A stretch of DNA of 38,287 nucleotides. Origin: Pseudomonadota bacterium (GTDB taxonomy: Bacteria > Pseudomonadota > Gammaproteobacteria > Xanthomonadales > Rhodanobacteraceae). A model generated the notes under the pieces. It made no database searches and was not told the DNA's origin. It saw nothing but the letters and a program-made list of their open reading frames with translations. The translations under genes were made by a program, and so were the position numbers. Shown here in pieces: positions 8,326 through 17,169 of this stretch; position 1 is the first letter of the stretch, and each line of letters begins with the position of its first letter. The DNA lies in contig JAKAZT010000006.1 of assembly GCA_021815695.1 (NCBI GenBank), positions 1 to 38,287 of the forward strand, read 5' to 3'.

Positions 8326-9147
8326 ATGCGCCTTTCCAAGCTGCTACCTCTCCTCGCCATGATGCTGCTGCTGCCGGCTTGCGCGCTGTTTGGCGGCAAG
8401 CGCGAAAACCCCGACCAGATGACGGTCGAACAACTCTACAGCCAGGCACGGACAGCCCTGCATCGGTCCAATTATGGCGGCGCGGAAAAACTTTACGAGC
8501 GCCTGATCGCACGCTTCCCGTTCGGACCCTATACCGAGCAGTCGCAGCTGGAACTGGCCTATGCCCAGTACAAGGACGACAAGGCGGACGACGCCTACTC
8601 GACCATCAACCGCTTCATCAAGACCTACCCGGCCGCCAGGCACATCGACTACGCCTACTATCTGCGCGGCCTGATCAACTTCAACCGCAGCGGCGGCATG
8701 CTGGTGCAGTTGTTCGCCCAGGACCGCTCACGCCGCGATCAGGGCTACGCGGTGCAGTCGTTCGACGACTTCAGCCAGCTGCTGCAGCGCTACCCGAACA
8801 GCAAGTATGTGCCGGATGCGCGCCAGCGCATGATCTGGCTGCGCAATGGCCTGGCCCAGTTCGAGTTGAACATCGCCGAGTACTACCTGCGGCGCAAGGT
8901 CTATGTCGCGGCGCTGGATCGCGCGCAATACATCATCGAGCATTACCAGCAGGCGCCGCAGACCGGCGATGCGCTGGCGGTGATGGTCAAGGCCTACCGG
9001 GCACTGGGCGAAACCACCCTGGCCAATGACAGCCTCGGCGTGCTGAAACTCAATTATCCCGATCATCCGTATCTCAAGGATCCCTCCGGCTGGCCATCGC
9101 GTCCGGCCTGGTTCTGGAAACTGATCCCGTTCATGGGTGGCGGCTGA
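8326..9147 (+). CDS. bamD: Outer membrane protein assembly factor BamD (lipoprotein)
   Basis: 273 residues; essential outer-membrane lipoprotein of the BAM complex that inserts beta-barrel proteins. The start is the ATG at 8326 (MRLSKLLPLL); the 678-residue ORF-track reading runs backwards through the antisense of rluD and is spurious. A type II signal peptide ends in the lipobox LPAC, with Cys19 the acylated residue. The rest is a TPR-like helical array typical of BamD/ComL (QLYSQARTALHRSNYGGAEK; RFPFGPYTEQSQLELAYAQY; YYLRRKVYVAALDRAQYIIE). It is related in function to lptD and surA elsewhere in the window, whose products depend on or feed the BAM machine. Confidence 0.96.
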   Translation: MRLSKLLPLLAMMLLLPACALFGGKRENPDQMTVEQLYSQARTALHRSNYGGAEKLYERLIARFPFGPYTEQSQLELAYAQYKDDKADDAYSTINRFIKTYPAARHIDYAYYLRGLINFNRSGGMLVQLFAQDRSRRDQGYAVQSFDDFSQLLQRYPNSKYVPDARQRMIWLRNGLAQFELNIAEYYLRRKVYVAALDRAQYIIEHYQQAPQTGDALAVMVKAYRALGETTLANDSLGVLKLNYPDHPYLKDPSGWPSRPAWFWKLIPFMGGG

Positions 9148-9175
9148 GCGAAAGCGGGACGCGGGGCGAGTCGGG

Positions 9176-9192
9176 CCGGTGCCACGCACCGG
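9176..9192 (+). terminator. Small hairpin after bamD
   Basis: CCGGTG-CCACG-CACCGG, a 6-bp stem with a 5-base loop, followed by GGATGGTTTGC. The T-tract is poor, so this is only a possible terminator. Confidence 0.3.
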
Positions 9193-9230
9193 GGATGGTT
9201 TGCAGCGACTCGGCACGGAGTTTCGAACCT

Positions 9231-9258
9231 CGTCGTTCCGGCGCAAGCCGGAATGACG
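9231..9258. repeat. Palindromic intergenic repeat unit (CGTCATTCCGGC type)
   Basis: CGTCGTTCCGGC-GCAA-GCCGGAATGACG forms a 12-bp stem with one G-T wobble and a 4-base loop, in the 187-base gap between convergent bamD and nadE. The half-site GCCGGAATGACG resembles dispersed intergenic palindromes common in high-GC proteobacteria. Only one copy of this exact type is seen in the window, so its repeat nature is inferred from general knowledge. Confidence 0.55.
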
Positions 9259-9334
9259 CCGAAGCGATCGGCGCCGGCGGCGGCCTCGCAAGCGCGGTCC
9301 ATGCGCGGGATCGGGCGACGCGCGAGCCGTCCGA

Positions 9335-10990
9335 CTAACGCCAGCCCGAAGTGATCGGATAGCGTCGCTCGCGACCGAAGGCGCGCCGGCTGACGCGCGG
9401 CCCCGGCGCCGACTGCCGGCGCTTGAATTCGCTCGCCAGCACCAGCCGCACCACGTGACGCACGGTTTCGGCGTCGAAGCCGGCGGCGACGATCTCGGTC
9501 TGCGACTGCTCCCCCTCGATGAAGCGCTCGAGAATCGCGTCCAGCGTGTCGTACGGCGGCAGCGAATCCTGATCGGTCTGGTCGGCACGCAGCTCCGCCG
9601 AAGGCGCGCGCTCGATCACCGCGCCGGGAATCACCTCGCCCTGTACACCCGCGGGTCCCGGGTCCCGGGTCCCGGATCCCGCGCCGTTACGCCAGCGCGC
9701 CAGGCGGTAGACCTGCGTCTTGTAGACATCCTTCAGCGGCGCGTAGGCCCCGCACATGTCGCCGTAGAGCGTGGCGTAGCCGACCGCCATCTCGCTCTTG
9801 TTGCCGGTGCTCAGCAGCAGGTGTCCGAACTTGTTGCTGAGCGCCATCAGCATCACGCCACGGCAGCGCGACTGCAGGTTTTCCTCGGTCGCATCGGACG
9901 CGCGGCCCGCGAACGCCGGAGCCAGTGCGTCATTGAACGCGCTGCAGGCCGGCTCGATCGGCAACTCCCGATAATCGACGCCCAGGCCGCGCGCCTGCGC
10001 CTGCGCTTCGCGCAGCGACAGCGCGGACGTGTGGCGCGAGGGCAGCATCACCGCGTGGACACGATCGGCACCGAGTGCGTCGACCGCGATCGCCAGCGTC
10101 AGTGCCGAATCGATGCCGCCGGAAAGCCCGAGCAGCACGCTGCGAAAACCGTTCTTGTGCACGTAGTCGCGCACGCCGCGCACCAGTCCGGCATACAGCG
10201 TGGCAACGGTGCCGGTGGCGCCCGGCTCCGGCCAATCGATCGCGCCGAGGCAGCGCGTATCGGCGTCGTAAACGCAATCCAGCAGCGCCTCGACGAAGGC
10301 AGGCGCGCGCGCCGCGATGCTGCCGTCAGGCTGCACCAGCAGCGAACCGCCGTCGAACAGCAGGTCATCCTGCCCCGCAACCAGATTGACATAGGCGATG
10401 GCGGTGCCGTTCTCGCGCGCGCGCTGCGTCAGCACCTGCTCGCGCGCCGACGCCTGCTGCACGTCATACGGCGAGGCGTTGATCACCAGCAGCAGTTCGG
10501 CGCCGGCGCGAACCGCCTGCGCGGCGGGCTCGGGCTGCCAGATGTCCTCGCAGATCAGCAGACCGATGCGCACACCCTGGATCGGCACCACGCGCGTGCC
10601 GTGGCCGGGGCGAAAGTAGCGCTTCTCGTCGAACACGGTGTAATTGGGCAGGACCTGCTTGTGATAGGTGCAGGAAACGCGACCGCCCTCGAGCAGACTG
10701 AGCGCGTTGTAGACCTCGCCCAGCGCGTGCGGATGGCCGACCACCGCCGCGATGCCTGCGAGTCCGCCCGCCAGTGCGTCGAGCTCGCGGGCGCAGGCCT
10801 CGAGAAAGCTCGGGCGCAGCAGCAGATCCTCGGGCGGATAGCCGCAGAGCGCGAGCTCCGGAAACGCGATCAGCGCCGCGCCCCAGCGCCCGCGCGCCTC
10901 GACGGCCAGCGCGCGCATGCGCGCCGCGTTGGCCGCCACGGCGCCGACCGCGAAATCATATTGGGCGAGCGCGAAGCGCAGCACGGCCAT
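9335..10990 (-). CDS. nadE: NAD+ synthase, glutamine-dependent (nitrilase + synthetase fusion)
   Basis: 551 residues; converts deamido-NAD to NAD using glutamine ammonia. The N-terminal nitrilase-type glutaminase domain has the expected Glu45 (FPELALCGYPPEDL), Lys111 (YHKQVLPNY) and Cys147 (LLICEDIW). The C-terminal synthetase domain has the PP-loop SGGIDSALTLA (from residue 290) and the conserved LSTGNKSEMAVGY and AELRADQTDQDSLPPYD. The start is the ATG at 10990, with GGAG 7 bases upstream. Between RLARWRNG and GEVIPGAVIERAP an extra GSGTRDPGPAGVQ-like stretch is encoded by four 7-bp tandem repeats (9653-9680). Its position in a loop before the conserved AELR motif suggests a tolerated insertion. 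Confidence 0.95.
   Translation of the reverse strand: MAVLRFALAQYDFAVGAVAANAARMRALAVEARGRWGAALIAFPELALCGYPPEDLLLRPSFLEACARELDALAGGLAGIAAVVGHPHALGEVYNALSLLEGGRVSCTYHKQVLPNYTVFDEKRYFRPGHGTRVVPIQGVRIGLLICEDIWQPEPAAQAVRAGAELLLVINASPYDVQQASAREQVLTQRARENGTAIAYVNLVAGQDDLLFDGGSLLVQPDGSIAARAPAFVEALLDCVYDADTRCLGAIDWPEPGATGTVATLYAGLVRGVRDYVHKNGFRSVLLGLSGGIDSALTLAIAVDALGADRVHAVMLPSRHTSALSLREAQAQARGLGVDYRELPIEPACSAFNDALAPAFAGRASDATEENLQSRCRGVMLMALSNKFGHLLLSTGNKSEMAVGYATLYGDMCGAYAPLKDVYKTQVYRLARWRNGAGSGTRDPGPAGVQGEVIPGAVIERAPSAELRADQTDQDSLPPYDTLDAILERFIEGEQSQTEIVAAGFDAETVRHVVRLVLASEFKRRQSAPGPRVSRRAFGRERRYPITSGWR
9653..9680. repeat. Four tandem heptamers (GGGTCCC) inside nadE
   Basis: GGGTCCC x3 then GGATCCC, 28 bases, within the nadE reading frame. 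On the coding strand it encodes SGTRDPGPA. The unit length is not a multiple of three, so gain or loss of one unit would frameshift nadE. Confidence 0.8.
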
Positions 10991-11011
10991 CGGGCGTCTC
11001 CACAACGGGCA

Positions 11012-11033
11012 AGGCCGCGGCAATCCGCGGCCT
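11012..11033 (-). terminator. Hairpin between sucD and nadE
   Basis: AGGCCGCGG-CAAT-CCGCGGCCT, a perfect 9-bp stem with a 4-base loop, in the 88-base gap downstream of sucD and just upstream of the nadE start. The following U-tract on the minus strand is weak (TGCCCGTTGT), so termination of sucCD may be partial. Confidence 0.5.
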
Positions 11034-11078
11034 GCGCACTTCAGGCCCCCGCGCCGCGAGCGGTGCAGGATACTGCGC

Positions 11079-11954
11079 TCACTGGCGCATCCGCGCTGCC
11101 AGCGTCTTGCCGAGATCGGCCGGGGACTTGACCGTGATGACGCCGGCCTTCTCCAGTGCGGCGAACTTGGCCGCCGCCGTGCCCTTGCCGCCGGAGATGA
11201 TCGCGCCGGCGTGGCCCATGCGCTTGCCCGCCGGAGCGGAAGCGCCGGCGATGAAGGCGACCACCGGCTTGGTCACCTGTTCGGCGATGAATTCGGCCGC
11301 CTCTTCCTCGGCACTGCCGCCGATCTCGCCGACCATGATGATGCCCGCGGTCTGCGGGTCGGCCTGGAAGAGTCTGAGACAGTCGATGAAGTTCATGCCC
11401 TGGATCGGGTCGCCGCCGATGCCGATGCAGGTGGACTGGCCGAGCCCGACCTCGGTGGTCTGGAACACGGCCTCGTAGGTCAGGGTGCCGGAGCGGCTGA
11501 CGATACCGACCGTGCCCGGCCGATGGATGTGGCCGGGCATGATGCCGATCTTGCATTCACCCGGGGTGATGATTCCCGGGCAGTTGGGCCCGATCAGCAC
11601 GCTGTCGGGGTAGGACCTGAGCGCGTTCCTGACGCGCAGCATGTCCAGCACCGGAATACCCTCGGTGATCGTCACGATCACGCGCACGCCGGCGTCCGCC
11701 GCCTCGAGAATGGCGTCGGCGGCAAACGGCGGCGGCACGAAGATCATGCTGGCATCGGCGCCGGTGGCGTCGACCGCGTCCTGCACGGTGTTGAACACCG
11801 GCAGACCGAGATGCTCGCTGCCGCCCTTGCCGGGCGTGATCCCGCCGACCAGCCGGGTGCCATAGTCGAGCGCCTGCTGCGAGTGGAAGGTGCCCTGCTG
11901 GCCGGTGAAGCCCTGGCAGATCACCGTGGTGTTCCTGTTGACGAGCACGGACAT
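11079..11954 (-). CDS. sucD: Succinate--CoA ligase (ADP-forming), alpha subunit
   Basis: 291 residues; TCA-cycle enzyme interconverting succinyl-CoA and succinate with substrate-level phosphorylation. The CoA-binding N-terminus ([40 protein letters not shown]) and the active-site histidine loop ([18 protein letters not shown], the phospho-His) are intact. The ATG at 11954 has AAGGAG 7 bases upstream and starts 10 bases after the sucC stop; the 35-residue N-terminal extension in the ORF track belongs to the sucC region. It forms an operon with sucC. Confidence 0.97.
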   Translation of the reverse strand: MSVLVNRNTTVICQGFTGQQGTFHSQQALDYGTRLVGGITPGKGGSEHLGLPVFNTVQDAVDATGADASMIFVPPPFAADAILEAADAGVRVIVTITEGIPVLDMLRVRNALRSYPDSVLIGPNCPGIITPGECKIGIMPGHIHRPGTVGIVSRSGTLTYEAVFQTTEVGLGQSTCIGIGGDPIQGMNFIDCLRLFQADPQTAGIIMVGEIGGSAEEEAAEFIAEQVTKPVVAFIAGASAPAGKRMGHAGAIISGGKGTAAAKFAALEKAGVITVKSPADLGKTLAARMRQ

Positions 11955-11964
11955 CGAAAGCTCC

Positions 11965-13125
11965 TTAGGCGATGGCGGCCACGGCCTTGCGGGCCGCATC
12001 GTTGAGATCGTCGGCGGGCGTGATCTTGAGACCCGACTGCGCCAGCAGCGCACGGCCCTGCTCGACATTGGTGCCCTGCAGGCGCACCACCACGGGTATC
12101 GTCAGCCCCACTTCCCTGACCGCGCCGATGATGCCCTCGGCGATCAGGTCGCAGCGCACGATGCCGCCGAAGATGTTGACCAGGATCGCCTTCACCTTGT
12201 CGGAGCTGAGGATCAGCTTGAACGCCTCGGTGACGCGCTCCTTGGTGGCACCGCCGCCGACGTCGAGAAAGTTGGCGGGTTCGGCGCCGGCCAGCTTGAT
12301 CACGTCCATGGTCGCCATCGCCAGGCCCGCGCCGTTGACCATGCAGCCGATGCTGCCGTCCATGGTCACGTAGTTGAGGTTGTGCTCCTGCGCCACCGCC
12401 TCGGCGTGGTCTTCCTGCGACGCGTCGCGCATCGCGGCAAGCCGCGGATGGCGGAACTCGGCGTTGTCGTCGGAGTTGACCTTGCCGTCCAGCGCCAGCA
12501 GGTCGCCGGCGCTGTTGATCGCCAGCGGATTCAGCTCGATCAGCGCGAGGTCCTGCTCCATGAACAGCCGGAACAGGCCGCTCATGATCCGGGTCAGCTG
12601 GCCCACCTGCCTGGCGTTGAGGCCGAGGGCAAAGCCCAGCTTGCGGCACTGGTAGGGCTGCAGGCCCTGCACGTAATCGATGGCGACGGTGTGGATCTCG
12701 TCGGGGGTCTCGCGGGCCACCTGCTCGATGTCGACGCCGCCGCGCGCCGAGGCAATGAACGCCACCGCCTTGGTGCCACGATCGACCAGGACCGACAGAT
12801 ACAGCTCGTGCGCGATATCGGTGGCCTCGGTCACCAGCACCAGACCCACCGGCAGTGCACGGCCGCCGGACTGGTAGGTGACCATCGACTTGCCGAGCAT
12901 GCCGGCCGCGGCAGCCCTGACCTCGTCGAGGTTCTTGCAGAACCTGACGCCGCCGGCCTTGCCGCGGCCGCCGGCGTGAATCTGCGCCTTGACCATCCAG
13001 TGCTCGCCGCCGAGCGCACGCGCCGCCTCGACCGCCTGCTCGGGTGACGCCGCGACCTTGCCCGCCGGAACGGCGATGCCGTATTCGGCGAACAGCTCTT
13101 TGGCCTGGTATTCGTGAAAGTTCAT
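11965..13125 (-). CDS. sucC: Succinate--CoA ligase (ADP-forming), beta subunit
   Basis: 386 residues, the usual length. It has an ATP-grasp fold at the N-terminus ([38 protein letters not shown]) with the nucleotide-binding and metal residues ([20 protein letters not shown]), and the C-terminal ligase domain with [20 protein letters not shown] and [17 protein letters not shown]. It determines nucleotide specificity and contributes to the succinate site. The ATG at 13125 has GAGG upstream. The 1045-residue ORF-track reading fuses it to the antisense of pilS and is an artefact. It is divergent from pilS across 165 bases. Confidence 0.97.
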   Translation of the reverse strand: MNFHEYQAKELFAEYGIAVPAGKVAASPEQAVEAARALGGEHWMVKAQIHAGGRGKAGGVRFCKNLDEVRAAAAGMLGKSMVTYQSGGRALPVGLVLVTEATDIAHELYLSVLVDRGTKAVAFIASARGGVDIEQVARETPDEIHTVAIDYVQGLQPYQCRKLGFALGLNARQVGQLTRIMSGLFRLFMEQDLALIELNPLAINSAGDLLALDGKVNSDDNAEFRHPRLAAMRDASQEDHAEAVAQEHNLNYVTMDGSIGCMVNGAGLAMATMDVIKLAGAEPANFLDVGGGATKERVTEAFKLILSSDKVKAILVNIFGGIVRCDLIAEGIIGAVREVGLTIPVVVRLQGTNVEQGRALLAQSGLKITPADDLNDAARKAVAAIA

Positions 13126-13211
13126 GCTCGACCTCGCATGCGGGAAAGGGGCGCGCACCGCGCGCGGCGGCGGCGAGGCCGCGACGGGCATCGCGGTGCC
13201 GCAAGGGCGGA

Positions 13212-13226
13212 ACAATCGCCTATTGT
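13212..13226. promoter_or_regulatory. Inverted repeat ACAAT-N5-ATTGT in the sucC/pilS divergent region
   Basis: A perfect 5-bp inverted repeat with a 5-base spacer (CGCCT), A/T-rich in a very G/C-rich context, roughly midway between the two divergent starts. It has the shape of a dimeric repressor/activator site, but no family is recognised and a short match like this can arise by chance. Confidence 0.3.
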
Positions 13227-13259
13227 CGAGGATAGGGGTCGCGATGGAAAGGCCCGCGC

Positions 13260-13265
13260 TATACT
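13260..13265 (+). promoter_or_regulatory. Possible -10 element of pilS
   Basis: TATACT followed by GCTGC, 25 bases before the proposed GTG start of pilS. No convincing -35. Confidence 0.35.
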
Positions 13266-13290
13266 GCTGCAGCCCTTCCGGAACGCCTCC

Positions 13291-14922
13291 GTGCCCGCCG
13301 CTCAAGTCCGTGCCCGCACGCGCCCCGCCCCCGCCGGCGAAACCGTCCGCCGCGAGTTGTATTTCTTCAACCTGTTCCGCGTCCTGCAGGCCACGGTCTA
13401 CACCGGGCTGGCGTTCAGTCCGCTGGCCGTGCAGTGGGTGGTGCTGAGCCAGCCGCTGCTGGCGCGCGTCACCGCCATGCTCTACCTGCTGTTCGCGTTG
13501 ATCGCGCTGGCGCAGACCCGGCAGTGGCTGCCGAAGCTCTCGCTGAACGTCGCCATCGCGCTCAGCGTCGACGTGCTGGCGGCGCTGCTGGCGATCCTGT
13601 CGATGCACGATGCGCGCACCGGCATCGCCACCATGCTGATCGTCAGCGTCGGCGCCGGTGCGCTGCTGCTGCCGTTGCGGCTGGGCATGTTCTTCGCGGC
13701 GCTGGCCGCGCTGGCGCTGCTCGGGCACACCTTCGCCGACAGCGTCACCGGCAACGGCATCGACCGCGACCTGCTGGAATCGGGACTGTTCGGAATCGCC
13801 TATTTCGCCATCGCCTGGCTGTCGTTCGCGCTGGGCACGCAGATGCGCGAGACCGAAGCGCTGGCCGAACAGCGCGGGCTGGACCTGGCCAACCTCGGCC
13901 AGGTCAACGACATGATCATCCGCCGCATGAAGACCGGCGTGCTGCTGGTCGACGAAGGCAATCGCATCCACCAGTTCAACGAGTCGGCGTGGCTGCTGCT
14001 GGGCAGCCCGTCCGCCGAGCGCCGCGATCTCGGCACGGTGGCGCCGGAGCTGTCGCGTCGGCTCTACCACTGGCGCACCACCGGCAAGCCGGACGAAACC
14101 GCGGTCGCGCTGGCCGAGGGCGTGCCGGAAGTGGTGCCGCGCTTCACCCGCCTCGCCGCCAATGACGATGCGCACGTGCTGATCTTTCTCGACGACACCT
14201 CGCTGGTGTCGCGCCGCGCCGAGGAACTGACGCTGACCTCGCTGGGCCGGCTGTCGGCTTCGATCGCGCACGAGATCCGCAATCCCCTCGCCGCGATCCG
14301 CTACTCCGCGCAGCTGCTGGCCGAATCGGACCAGATTCCCGAAAGCGACATGCGCATGATCGAGATCATCAACAACCACTGCTCGCGGCTCAACGAGATC
14401 ATCGAGAACATCCTGCAGCTGTCGCGCCGCGACCGCTCGCGCCCGGAGGCGATGGACCTCAACGACTGGGTGCTGGGCTTCATCGAGGAGTACGCCGAGT
14501 CCAACGACCTCGGCAGCGACAGCCTGCGCGCGATCACCCAGCCGCGCACGGTCGAGGCGCTGGCCGATCCGCAACATCTGCAGCAGGTGGTGTGGAATCT
14601 GGTGCAGAACGCGCTGCGCTATGGCCGTCTGCCGGGCGAGCCGGCGCGGGTGATGCTGATCGCGCGCAACGCCACCGAGGTCGGCCCGCCGCTGCTCGAG
14701 GTCGTCGACCGCGGCCCGGGCATTCCGTCCAAGGTGGCGGCGCAGATCTTCGAGCCGTTCTTCACCACCCACGAACTGGGCACCGGGCTCGGTCTTTACC
14801 TGGCCAAGCAGATGGTCGAGGCCAACCAGGGCAGTCTGGAATACGTCCCGGTCCCCGGCGGCGGCAGCTGCTTTCGCATCACCCTGGCCGCACCGGCGCC
14901 GCTGCCGTCCGCATCCGCATGA
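13291..14922 (+). CDS. pilS: Two-component sensor histidine kinase PilS (type IV pilus regulation)
   Basis: 543 residues from a GTG at 13291, chosen because the ORF-track ATG at 13114 lies inside the divergent sucC and no other ATG precedes the first membrane helix. Six hydrophobic segments span about residues 30-180 (for example [30 protein letters not shown]). A PAS-like region follows ([20 protein letters not shown]), then the H-box [16 protein letters not shown] with phospho-acceptor His327, and the ATPase N, G1 and G2 boxes ([34 protein letters not shown]). It phosphorylates PilR, which controls pilin transcription with sigma-54 in Pseudomonas. pilR starts 61 bases downstream. Confidence 0.92.
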   Translation: MPAAQVRARTRPAPAGETVRRELYFFNLFRVLQATVYTGLAFSPLAVQWVVLSQPLLARVTAMLYLLFALIALAQTRQWLPKLSLNVAIALSVDVLAALLAILSMHDARTGIATMLIVSVGAGALLLPLRLGMFFAALAALALLGHTFADSVTGNGIDRDLLESGLFGIAYFAIAWLSFALGTQMRETEALAEQRGLDLANLGQVNDMIIRRMKTGVLLVDEGNRIHQFNESAWLLLGSPSAERRDLGTVAPELSRRLYHWRTTGKPDETAVALAEGVPEVVPRFTRLAANDDAHVLIFLDDTSLVSRRAEELTLTSLGRLSASIAHEIRNPLAAIRYSAQLLAESDQIPESDMRMIEIINNHCSRLNEIIENILQLSRRDRSRPEAMDLNDWVLGFIEEYAESNDLGSDSLRAITQPRTVEALADPQHLQQVVWNLVQNALRYGRLPGEPARVMLIARNATEVGPPLLEVVDRGPGIPSKVAAQIFEPFFTTHELGTGLGLYLAKQMVEANQGSLEYVPVPGGGSCFRITLAAPAPLPSASA

Positions 14923-14983
14923 AACCTTTGCGCGGAGCCGGCCGCACGCTACCCTGATCACGCCCTGATAGCGGAAGCCGTGC

Positions 14984-16408
14984 ATGAGCAAGCAGACGGT
15001 CCTGGTCATCGACGACGAGCGCGACATTCGCGAGCTGCTGACCATCACGCTCGGCCGCATGAATCTGCTGGTCGAATCCGCGGGCAACGTCAGCGACGCC
15101 AAGCGACTGCTCGCCGGGCATCACTACGATCTGTGCTTCACCGACATGCGCCTGCCGGACGGCTCGGGCCAGGAGCTGATCGAGCTGATCGCGCGCGAAC
15201 ATCCGCAGATGCCGGTGGCGATGATCACCGCCTACGGCAACATGGACGCCGCGGTCAACGCGCTCAAGGCCGGCGCCTTCGACTTCGTCTCCAAGCCGGT
15301 CGACATCAACATGCTGCGGCGACTGGTGCAGACGGCGCTGCGGTTGTCATCCGAGCGCCGTGACGGCGACGGCGACGACGCCGCGGTCGTCGCGCCGACC
15401 GCGGACACGGTCGTGGTGCAGCGGTTGATCGGCGATTCGCCGCCGATGCAGCAGGTGCGCGCCACCATCGCCAAGCTCGCGCGCAGCCAGGCACCGGTGT
15501 ACATCTCGGGCGAGTCGGGTGTCGGCAAGGAGCTGGTCGCGCGGCTGATCCACGAGCAGGGCCCGCGCGCCAGCGGCCCGTTCGTGCCGGTCAATTGCGG
15601 AGCGATCCCGTCCGAGCTGATGGAGAGCGAGTTCTTCGGTCACAAGAAGGGCAGCTTCACCGGTGCGCAGACCGACAAGGAGGGCCTGTTCCAGGCCGCC
15701 AACGGCGGCACCCTGTTCCTGGACGAGGTGGCCGATCTGCCCATGCACATGCAGGTCAAGCTGCTGCGCGTGATCCAGGAAAAGGCGGTCCGCCCGATCG
15801 GCGGACGCACCGAGGTTCCGGTGGACGTGCGCATCCTGTCGGCCACCCACAAGGATCTGGCGCGGCTGGTCGACAGCGGACATTTCCGCCAGGATCTGTT
15901 CTACCGGATCAATGTCATCGAACTGCGCGTGCCGTCGCTGCGCGAACGCCGCGAGGACATTCCCAAGCTGACCGTGCGCATCCTCAACCGGCTTGCCGCC
16001 GAGGCCGGCGGCGACGCGCCGCGCCTGCAGCCGCCGGCGCTGAAGGCCCTGCTCGACTATGCCTTTCCCGGCAACGTGCGCGAACTGGAAAACATCCTCG
16101 AGCGCGCGGTGGCGCTGTGCGAGAACGGCAGCATCGAGGTCGCCGACCTGATGCTCAATGCGCGCGCCGCGGCGGGCGCTGGCGGCAGCGCGGACAGCGA
16201 GGATGACGAGGACGGAGACGACCCCGGAGCCGGCAACGGCGCCGCATCCGGCTCCGTGGGCCTCGACGACTACATCTCCAACCTCGAACGCGAAAAGATC
16301 ATGCAGGCGTTGCTGGAGACCCGCTACAACAAGACGGCGGCGGCCAAGCGTCTCGGCATCACCTTCCGCGCGCTGCGCTACAAGCTGAAGAAGCTCGGCA
16401 TCGACTGA
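14984..16408 (+). CDS. pilR: Sigma-54-dependent response regulator PilR
   Basis: 474 residues in three domains. The receiver (about residues 5-120) has Asp54 as phospho-acceptor ([12 protein letters not shown]), the acidic pair Asp10/Asp11 and Lys104. The AAA+ domain has Walker A GESGVGKE, the sigma-54 contact loop as GSFTGA (the form I recall for PilR) and Walker [15 protein letters not shown] Fis-type helix-turn-helix ends the protein ([20 protein letters not shown]). An acidic low-complexity linker ([15 protein letters not shown]) joins the last two domains. It likely activates sigma-54 promoters such as that of pilA; no pilus structural genes are in the window. Confidence 0.94.
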   Translation: MSKQTVLVIDDERDIRELLTITLGRMNLLVESAGNVSDAKRLLAGHHYDLCFTDMRLPDGSGQELIELIAREHPQMPVAMITAYGNMDAAVNALKAGAFDFVSKPVDINMLRRLVQTALRLSSERRDGDGDDAAVVAPTADTVVVQRLIGDSPPMQQVRATIAKLARSQAPVYISGESGVGKELVARLIHEQGPRASGPFVPVNCGAIPSELMESEFFGHKKGSFTGAQTDKEGLFQAANGGTLFLDEVADLPMHMQVKLLRVIQEKAVRPIGGRTEVPVDVRILSATHKDLARLVDSGHFRQDLFYRINVIELRVPSLRERREDIPKLTVRILNRLAAEAGGDAPRLQPPALKALLDYAFPGNVRELENILERAVALCENGSIEVADLMLNARAAAGAGGSADSEDDEDGDDPGAGNGAASGSVGLDDYISNLEREKIMQALLETRYNKTAAAKRLGITFRALRYKLKKLGID

Positions 16409-16495
16409 TCGCTTGTGCATGGCCGCGCGGCGCCCGCTGCGCCATCTGCCCGCGGCAGCGCGGAACTCCGTCAGCCGTCAATCGCACGATACCCG

Positions 16496-16529
16496 CAAAG
16501 CAAAAGAAGCCGGCTGAAAAGCCGGCTTC
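16496..16529 (-). terminator. Rho-independent terminator of ssb
   Basis: Read on the minus strand: GAAGCCGGC-TTTTCA-GCCGGCTTC followed by TTTTGCTTTG. A 9-bp perfect stem, 6-base loop and U-rich tail 36 bases after the ssb stop. Confidence 0.85.
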
Positions 16530-16564
16530 CGATGAATTTGCAACGCTGCCGCAAACGGCAGAAT

Positions 16565-17047
16565 TCAGAACGGAATGTCGTCGTCCTCGAAGCCGTTGTC
16601 GGTCGCGGGTGCCGGCTGCGACGTCGCCGCGCCCCCGCGGGCCGGGGCCGGACGCGCCGATGCAGTCGAGCGCGGCTGGCCACCCTCGCCGCCGCGCGCA
16701 CCCCCGTCGCCGGGGCCGCCGAGCAGCTGCATCTCGTTGGCGATGATCTCGGTGGAAAATTTCTCCACGCCTTCCTTGTCGGTGTACTTGTCGGTGCGGA
16801 TCGCGCCCTCGATGTACACCTGCCGGCCCTTTTTCAGGTACTCGTTGGCGATCTCGGCCAGGCGTCCGAAGAACTTCACCCGATGCCACTCGGTGCGCTC
16901 CTGCATCTCGCCGCTCTGCTTGTCCTTCCAGGACTCGGAGGTGGCGAGGCGGATCGTGGTGATGGCCGAGCCGGAGGTGGTGTAGCGCGTCTCGGGGTCG
17001 GCGCCGAGATTGCCGATCAGGATCACTTTGTTGACGCCACGGGCCAT
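16565..17047 (-). CDS. ssb: Single-stranded DNA-binding protein
   Basis: 160 residues. The N-terminal OB-fold (residues 1-110) starts [20 protein letters not shown] and contains [20 protein letters not shown] and [17 protein letters not shown] Gly/Ala/Pro-rich linker leads to the acidic tip DDDIPF, the docking site for Pol III chi, PriA, RecO and other SSB-interacting proteins. It binds ssDNA as a tetramer in replication and repair. It stands alone with its own terminator, converging on pilR. The chi/psi link connects it functionally to the candidate HolD at 2245-2751. Confidence 0.97.
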   Translation of the reverse strand: MARGVNKVILIGNLGADPETRYTTSGSAITTIRLATSESWKDKQSGEMQERTEWHRVKFFGRLAEIANEYLKKGRQVYIEGAIRTDKYTDKEGVEKFSTEIIANEMQLLGGPGDGGARGGEGGQPRSTASARPAPARGGAATSQPAPATDNGFEDDDIPF

Positions 17048-17169
17048 GATGCGAGCCTCCGAAGCCGGGGTATTGAGGACAGCCAGATTATCACGCGGGC
17101 CGGTGCCCGCTGCCGATGCGCAACGTCAGCCGGCGCCGCGCCAGCCTGTCGTCGACGTGCCGCGAACCA

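Noticed and set aside
7111-9147. 678-residue ORF that could be read as a BamD fusion
   Set aside because: The first 405 residues are antisense to rluD and pgeF; a lipoprotein signal starts at 8326.
9653-9680. Heptamer array as CRISPR or intergenic repeat
   Set aside because: Units are contiguous without spacers and lie within the nadE coding frame.
9455-11131. 558-residue plus-strand ORF opposite nadE
   Set aside because: nadE on the other strand carries complete catalytic motifs in both domains.
11965-15102. 1045-residue ORF that could be read as a SucC fusion
   Set aside because: The extra N-terminal two thirds is the antisense of pilS and pilR; SucC starts normally at 13125 with an RBS.
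15595-15700. GSFTGA instead of GAFTGA in PilR as a possible loss of sigma-54 contact
   Set aside because: Recalled as the normal form in PilR proteins, not a defect.
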